A DNA stretch of 64,000 bases, taken from Yamagishiella unicocca. Its lineage: Eukaryota; Chlorophyta; Chlorophyceae; Chlamydomonadales; Volvocaceae. Positions 59,301 through 64,000 of the stretch are shown here, one piece after another. The notes under the pieces were generated by a model, which saw only the letters and a list, made by a program, of their open reading frames with translations, was not told the origin of the DNA and ran no database searches. Location of the stretch: contig BDSL01000179.1 of the NCBI GenBank assembly GCA_003116995.1, positions 44,848-108,847 on the forward strand. The letters are read 5' to 3'. Positions within the stretch are counted from its first letter, which is position 1; every line of letters starts with the position of its first letter. The translations under genes and the position numbers were made by a program.

Positions 59301-62300
59301 ACCTGGAATCTGCCCCCACCTGGAATCGCACCGCCTCCGACATGGCCCCCAGGTGCACTGGCAGGTGAGGGGCGTTCGCCACCAGGCTGCCGTCCGGGCC
59401 GAACAGCGCGCAGCTGAAGTCCAGGCGCTCCTTGATGTTGACGGACACGGAGGTGCGCTGGGGGGGGGTGATTGACCCGGCGCGTGGGAGTCAGGGGCAG
59501 AGGTTTAGGGTCGAGAGATGTGGGCGGGGGGTTGCTGGAGTAGTGGCGGGGAGGGCGGGTAATACCGGTACCTGCAGCTGGGTGCTCCCACCAGCCTGCC
59601 TGCAGGCTACCTCCCAGACCGAGCTCCGCCAATATGCCCTGCCCGCCCACTCCGGCCGGTTGCCTCTCAGCTCGCCCGCCCACCGACCGCCCCCGCCCTA
59701 GTCGGTTGTACTTTTGACTACGTACGCCCGCATACCGTATCTGCATACGGAGCACACCAGGGGTTTCCTCTCATACCCCCCCTTTCATCGCCCTAGGTTT
59801 GCCGGCCGTGGATTCGCGGATATAATTTCACCCTCACCCTCCCACCTGCAGTGTTCTAAACGGCTTCCCTCGCGTACACGGGTCTTCCTCGAAACCCCCT
59901 CCCACCTGCAGTGTTCTAAACGGCTTCCCTCGCGTACACGGGTCTTCCTCGAAACCCCCTCCCACCTGCAGTGTTCTAAACGGCTTCCCTCGCGTACACG
60001 GGTCTTCCTCGAAACCCCCTCCCACCTGCAGCGTGCGTCCCATCTGCTCCGCGATGCCCATGAAGCGGTGGCTGAAGATGGCGAGACGAACGGGATCGCA
60101 CTCCACAGCCCCAGCCTCCGCCTCCGCAGCCTCCCCAGCAGCGGCCGCTGCCGCCGCCGCCCCCCCCGCTGCTGCTGCTGCCTCCATCCGCACGTTGTGG
60201 CCCCCCGTGATGACCGCTCGCCAGCCCGGCTCCACCACGATAGTCGAGATGGTGTCGATCAGCAGCGCGGGCCCGATCAGGATGTGCCCGGGGGAGAGGG
60301 AGTCGAGCAGGAAGGCGGGGGTGGGCTGGCGGCCGGCGGGCTCGAAGAAGGCAGAGGTGGTGGTGACGGGCGCGGGCAGGGGGCCTAGGAGTGGAGGCAG
60401 GGGTTGGGAGGAGACCCGTGGGTCGGCACATAAGAGGGGAGTGTAATAAACCTAGGAAGAAAAGGGGGAGGAAGGGGTTGGGGTGTACGCCGTGGTGGTG
60501 GTGGTGATGGTGGTGGTGGTGGTGGTGGTGGTGATGAGCCTGCCCCCCAACCAGGGCACTGCCCAGCCCTTCTCCCCACCCAACACAAGTTGCAGTAACC
60601 AACCAACGAACCAACGAACTAACCAACCAACGAACTGACCAACGAACTCACCTGGCGCCTCGCTCTCCGCGGCGGCGTCGTCCGGCAGCGGCCTCGCCCG
60701 CCCCACCGCCCGCACCCTCAAGTCGTCGACCCACACGTCGCGGTCCAGAACGAACCCAAACTCCCGCCGGTAGGTCGCCGCGAACGCCTCGCCGTACGCC
60801 GCCGGGCCGCCGGCAGCGCCGTCAGCGGCGGCAGGCTCCGCCGTCATGACGGCGACGTCGGTGCCGTGGTACCGCAAGTTGAGGAAGCGCTCCGTCGTGA
60901 TTTGGTCTGGCGTGAAGCCCTGGCGCAGCACACCACATCCCACCACAAAGGAGCAAACCCCCCGAACACATTGCGCGGGGCGGTTTGATAAGAGAAAGGA
61001 AAGGAACCGGGGGGGTTGTATAAAAACCGTTTTACGCAACGGGACAGGATAGTTGGCGCATGGTCGTCGGACACCACCGGGGGGGGTTGCAAGGTTGGTA
61101 GCGTAGGGAAACGGCGCGCGAGGAGACCAGTGAAGCCAGTGGGGCCCCTGGTGAGTTGAGGCACCCGTTGCACCCGCTGTCACATCGCAACGCACAACGC
61201 ACATGCGTGCCACTGCCAGCCACTACCAGCCCCAGCGGCTGCCCAAACGCCCCAGCCACTACCAGCCCCAGCGGCTGCCCAAACGCCCCCCTCCCCCGAG
61301 GTCTTCTCGCCTCCCCTCTCCCCATCCCCTCTCCCCTCCGGCATACACACGCACCCACGCACCTGGTCCAGCAGCTTCTGCACCGCCTGCCCCTCCAGCC
61401 GCCCCTGCCTCTCCAGCAGCTCCGCCCCCGGCCCCTCCGGCCCCAGCTTGGCCGCCGCCGGCTCCTGCACCTCCGCCACCACGTCAGCCAGGTGTATGCC
61501 CACGGCGCTCAGGACCCCTGCGAACCTGAGGGGGCAGCGGGGGACGACAGGCCCGGAGGCGCAAGCACGAGGCGGAGGTGGCGATGGTGGGTGCAAGCCA
61601 ACCCGAACCAGCCAACCAACAATGCGGAAGCTTTCCGCTCGTCTTGCTGCTGGCATTTCCAGCCTCGAGTAACAGAGCCTACCCCCTCCCTAGTTCTCCA
61701 GCATGCATCTCAAAACTTCTGTTTTTAAACGGTTTTTTCGGGCATCCACGGGTCTCCCTCGAACCCCCTCCCTAGACCAATTAACTACCGCCTCCCACCG
61801 CCTTCCACCGCCTCCCACCTGCCAGCTCAGCCCAGCCCAGCCCAGGCCAGCCCACCCATCTGCGTGCTTCAGCACGCTTCCCCGAACGCACTACGAAGCC
61901 CTCCTACCGCTAGTACGGCCACGCGCCCTCTCCTCCTCCGCCTATTCTCCGGGTTTCCTCCCTCCCCAACCATGTTTCCTCCCCACCGAGCCCGGCACCC
62001 ACCTGTGCACGAAGATGGTCGACATGCCCAGGGCCCTGGCGATGGCGCACGCGTGCTGCCCCCCCGCCCCTCCGAAACACGCCAGCACGTGCGCCGCCGC
62101 GTCGTACCCCCTCATCTGGGTGAGCGCCCGTATGGGTCGACACATGGCCTCATTGGCCACTCGGATGAAGCCCATGGCCACGTCGTCCACACTGCTGCTG
62201 GTGGGGGCGCCTGCACGAGGGGGGTATGAGAGGACAACCCAAAGGGAGGTTACATAAGATAACTCAAAGGAAGGGGGGGAGGAGGGAGGGAGGGGGAGGA

Positions 62301-63413
62301 GCGGGATTCCGGGAGGTGAGGGAGGAGGGCAGGGCGCGCAGGGGCATGGGGCAGGCGGGCACGGCGGGCTGGAGGGAGTTCAGGCTTTTGCTGCCAGTCG
62401 CTGTCCGGCTGTAGCTACCCTACCCTGTTCGGGTCAGCCGCTCACCGACCCGGCTTTCTCCTTCCCCCGGATCAGCTCGGCTGGGCCACCTCCTCCCCTC
62501 CGCCCGCACGGCGCTCGCCCCCTTCCGGCCGCACTGCCCCTCCCGCCTTCCAGCCCCACTGTCCCCCCCCTTCCGGCCCCACCCACCGCTGGCCGCCTCA
62601 AATTCGTTGACCTCCTTCGTGACGGCGCTGAAGGCGACTGCAGTGCCCTCAGCGTCCAGAGGCTCGTCCTCCTTGGGGCCGAAGATCTGCGGCAGGATGC
62701 CGTACGGGGTATCGCAAGAGGGGTGCCGTACCGGTATCACAAAGGGGGTGCCGTACCGGTATCGCAAAGGGGGGGTGTTGGGGAGTCGTGGGGTGGGGTG
62801 GGGTTCTCGAACACCGGGGCGGCAGGACGCGAGTACCAAGAGGGCCGGACCCCCCTCTTCAGCGGGACGAATGCCCGCCCCCGCACCTTTGGGAAGAACC
62901 CCGGCAGGACGCGGTCCAGCTGCAGGTTCGCGTCCGTGATGGCCAGCTGGCCGCCCTTCTTGTAGCACACGGGTCCGGGGTGAGCCCCCACGGACTCAGG
63001 GCCCACAGCGAAGAGCCCGTTGCGGAACACCAGGCGACTGCCGCCGCCCGCCGCCACCGTGTTGATGTCCAGCTGGGGGGCCTGGAGGGTGTCGGCGGGG
63101 GGGAGGGGGGGCGTAAGGACCCGGTTAGGGGGGGGGGTAAAAACCGTTTGACACGAAAAGGACAGGACAGTTGGCACATAGTCGGCGGACACCTAGTTTG
63201 GGGAGGGGAGGGGGAAGAGAAGGATCCCTGTGGTCCGAAACTTGTGGAAAAAGGGCCCGGGTAGTGACGAAGTGGTGGTGGTGGTGGTGGTGGTGGTTGG
63301 GTGATGCCCACCTGGATGGTCACCCCCGCAATGGTGGTTTCAAACACGTGCTCGTAGCTGCCGGCGTAGCGACTGACGTCCGTGGAGGTGCCGCCCATGT
63401 CAAAGCCGATGGC
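53310..63413 (-). CDS. OXP1: 5-oxoprolinase (ATP-hydrolysing), partial at right edge
   Basis: Eighteen minus-strand exons join in phase, 1,019 residues in all: 63413-63312, 63081-62887, 62686-62587, 62210-62003, 61525-61363, 60919-60652, 60384-60026, 59457-59320, 59076-58857, 57784-57702, 57543-57433, 57131-56985, 56824-56704, 56289-56186, 55744-55595, 55130-54885, 54269-54131 and 53515-53310. Family signatures in order: [49 protein letters not shown] (hydantoinase A part), [92 protein letters not shown] and the C-terminal LTPGGGGYG (hydantoinase B part). The enzyme opens 5-oxoproline to glutamate with ATP in the cytosolic gamma-glutamyl/glutathione cycle. The first 270-300 residues lie beyond 64000. 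An Ala-rich insert sits after NVRMEA. Confidence 0.95.
55150..55185 (+). repeat. Dispersed intronic repeat, family B copy
   Basis: GGGTTTATAAGAGAATCCGC followed by GAATCCACGGCCGAT. It ends about 20 nt from the 3' splice site at 55131 of 5-oxoprolinase. Confidence 0.7.
55998..56152 (+). repeat. 27-bp tandem repeat in an oxoprolinase intron
   Basis: Four to five units of GGATGGCAAAAGAACCGGTA plus CCCAGG lie in the intron between 55745 and 56185. The final units diverge (GTTACAGAAAAGAACCGG). Confidence 0.9.
56620..56682 (-). repeat. Dispersed intronic repeat, family A copy (diverged)
   Basis: On the gene strand it begins about 22 nt after the 5' splice site at 56703: GGGGGTTGCAAAAATGACCC, CTACGCGACG, then TATAGTTGGCGCATAG. 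Confidence 0.6.
57999..58880 (-). repeat. 26-bp array repeating an exon end and its 5' splice site, 34 donor copies
   Basis: On the gene strand the unit is 16 nt of exon sequence (GGCATCTCACCGGGAA, encoding the GISPG of 5-oxoprolinase) plus 10 nt of intron (GTGAGTGTGC). Donor positions recur every 26 nt from 58857 down to 57999: 33 periods, 34 donors. Variants (G/C in GCCGC versus GGCGC; GTGAG versus GTAAG on plus) lie outside the donor core. Only the exon-proximal donor at 58856 keeps the frame, joining GGA A to GC ATG at 57784. Confidence 0.97.
59795..59828 (+). repeat. Dispersed intronic repeat, family B copy
   Basis: AGGTTTGCCGGCCGTGGATT followed by CGCGGAT, in the same 5-oxoprolinase intron as the 60-bp array. 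It matches 2425-2455. Confidence 0.7.
59846..60026 (-). repeat. 60-bp array whose units run from GT to AG
   Basis: Three perfect 60-bp units directly follow the oxoprolinase exon ending GRTLQ at 60026. On the gene strand each unit starts GTGGGAGGGGGTTTCGAGGA and ends TAGAACACTGCAG, so every junction reads CTGCAG|GTGGGAGG. The junctions are at 60026, 59966, 59906 and 59846. The interior resembles family C dispersed repeats. Confidence 0.95.
61012..61076 (+). repeat. Dispersed intronic repeat, family A copy
   Basis: GGTTGTATAAAAACCGTTTT, ACGCAACGGGACAGGATAG, then TTGGCGCATGGTCGTCGGAC, in a 5-oxoprolinase intron, antisense to the gene. It is the most complete copy in the window. Confidence 0.75.
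61690..61776 (-). repeat. Dispersed intronic repeat, family C copy
   Basis: On the gene strand: GGGGTTCGAGGGAGACCCGT, GGATGCCCGAAAAAACCG, then GATGCATGCTGGAGAACTAG. It lies in a 5-oxoprolinase intron and links the 60-bp array interior with the copies at 15431 and 33255. Confidence 0.7.
62700..62775 (+). repeat. 28-bp tandem repeat near a 3' splice site
   Basis: Almost three units of TATCGCAAAGGGGGTGCCG plus TACCGG lie just before (gene strand) the acceptor at 62687 of 5-oxoprolinase. Confidence 0.9.
63128..63194 (+). repeat. Dispersed intronic repeat, family A copy
   Basis: GGTAAAAACCGTTTGACACG, AAAAGGACAGGACAGTTGG, then CACATAGTCGGCGGACAC, in the intron between the first two visible 5-oxoprolinase exons. 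Confidence 0.75.
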
Positions 63414-63689
63414 CTGGTGGGTGGGTGGGGGTTTTTGGAAGAAACCCGTTGGTCGGCGCTTAAGCGATAAGTAAAACGACTAGGGAAACGTCGGGAGGGC
63501 GACCCGGGGTGGAGGAGGATGAGGGGGAGCGAGGCAGGGGACGAAGCGTCATAGGCCCATAACCCTCATAGCCGCGTTTTCGCTTGTTAGGCCGCTAGTC
63601 CATTGGGCAGTGCCTGGGCTTTGCAGTCTTTTGGCACCACATGCCCAACGCGGATTTCTTTTGTTTTGTACCCCACGCCAAGCCCAACC

Positions 63690-64000
63690 CCCCCCCCCCT
63701 CCCCCACCTGCATCTTTCCCAAGCCGAGCCCCCCGCCCCCTCCCCCACCTGCACCTGGTTTTCCCTCGAACCCCCACCTGCATCTTTCCCAGGTCCACCC
63801 CCGCCCCCTCCCCCACCTGCATCCTTCCCAGGTCCACCCCCGCCCCCTCCCCCACCTGCATCTTTCCCAGGTCCACCCCCCGCCCCCTCCCCCACCTGCA
63901 TCTTTCCCAGGTCCACCCCCGCCCCCTCCCCCACCTGCATCTTTCCCAGGTCCCACCCCCCGCCCCCCTCCCCCACCTGCATCTTTCCCAGGTCCACCCC
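63690..64000 (-). repeat. 37-40 bp minisatellite, continues past the right edge
   Basis: Seven to eight units, on the gene strand GACCTGGGAAAGATGCAG followed by GTGGGGGAGGGGG. Each carries a CAG|GT junction. The array lies in the 5-oxoprolinase intron upstream of the first visible exon and runs off the window. Confidence 0.95.

Noticed and set aside
63549..63997. Repeat protein with LGKMQVGEG units
   Set aside because: It is the read-through of an intronic minisatellite in the 5-oxoprolinase gene, and the frame varies between units.

Overview
The window looks like nuclear DNA of a volvocine or other chlamydomonadalean green alga. The evidence is high GC, genes cut into many exons by GT-AG introns of roughly 60-1,000 bp, strong GC3 in exons, Ala/Gly/Gln/His-rich linkers, abundant intronic minisatellites, and plant-type orthologues (RH1-like helicase, ERdj3B-like DnaJ, Raf-like ACT kinase, single-finger GATA factor). 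TGTAA, the poly(A) signal of this algal group, follows several genes. The species cannot be named from the sequence alone. No bacterial operon, prophage, CRISPR or complete transposon was seen.

Left part (1-24.6 kb): a small MED28-like gene (+); a KIAA0930/DUF2045 gene (-) divergent from a very large SFI1-like plus kelch gene (+, 18 exons, about 1,747 aa); an ER-luminal DnaJ co-chaperone (+); two small unrecognised genes (a coiled-coil protein on - and a one-TM protein on +); an unrecognised multi-exon gene (-); and the exosome cap subunit RRP40 (+).

Middle (27-49.9 kb): a 10-exon kinase (-, about 1,776 aa) combining an ACT-like region, two CBS motifs, a Raf-like kinase domain and a long low-complexity tail; a Ser/Gly-rich hypothetical ORF (+); a 9-exon DEAD-box RNA helicase of the RH1/DDX51/Dbp6 family (-); and a GATA zinc-finger factor (+).

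Right part (53.3-64 kb): 18 exons of an ATP-dependent 5-oxoprolinase gene (-); its first 270-300 residues lie beyond the right edge.

The genes are unrelated housekeeping and regulatory genes and form no pathway cluster. The unusual layer is in the introns. Several tandem arrays carry splice-site motifs. The clearest is a 26-bp unit that repeats the end of an oxoprolinase exon together with its 5' splice site 34 times. At least three families of short dispersed repeats occur almost only inside introns, often within 10-30 nt of a splice site. Several introns can be joined in frame only with a GC donor. Exon joins quoted below were checked for reading phase by hand, without transcript data.
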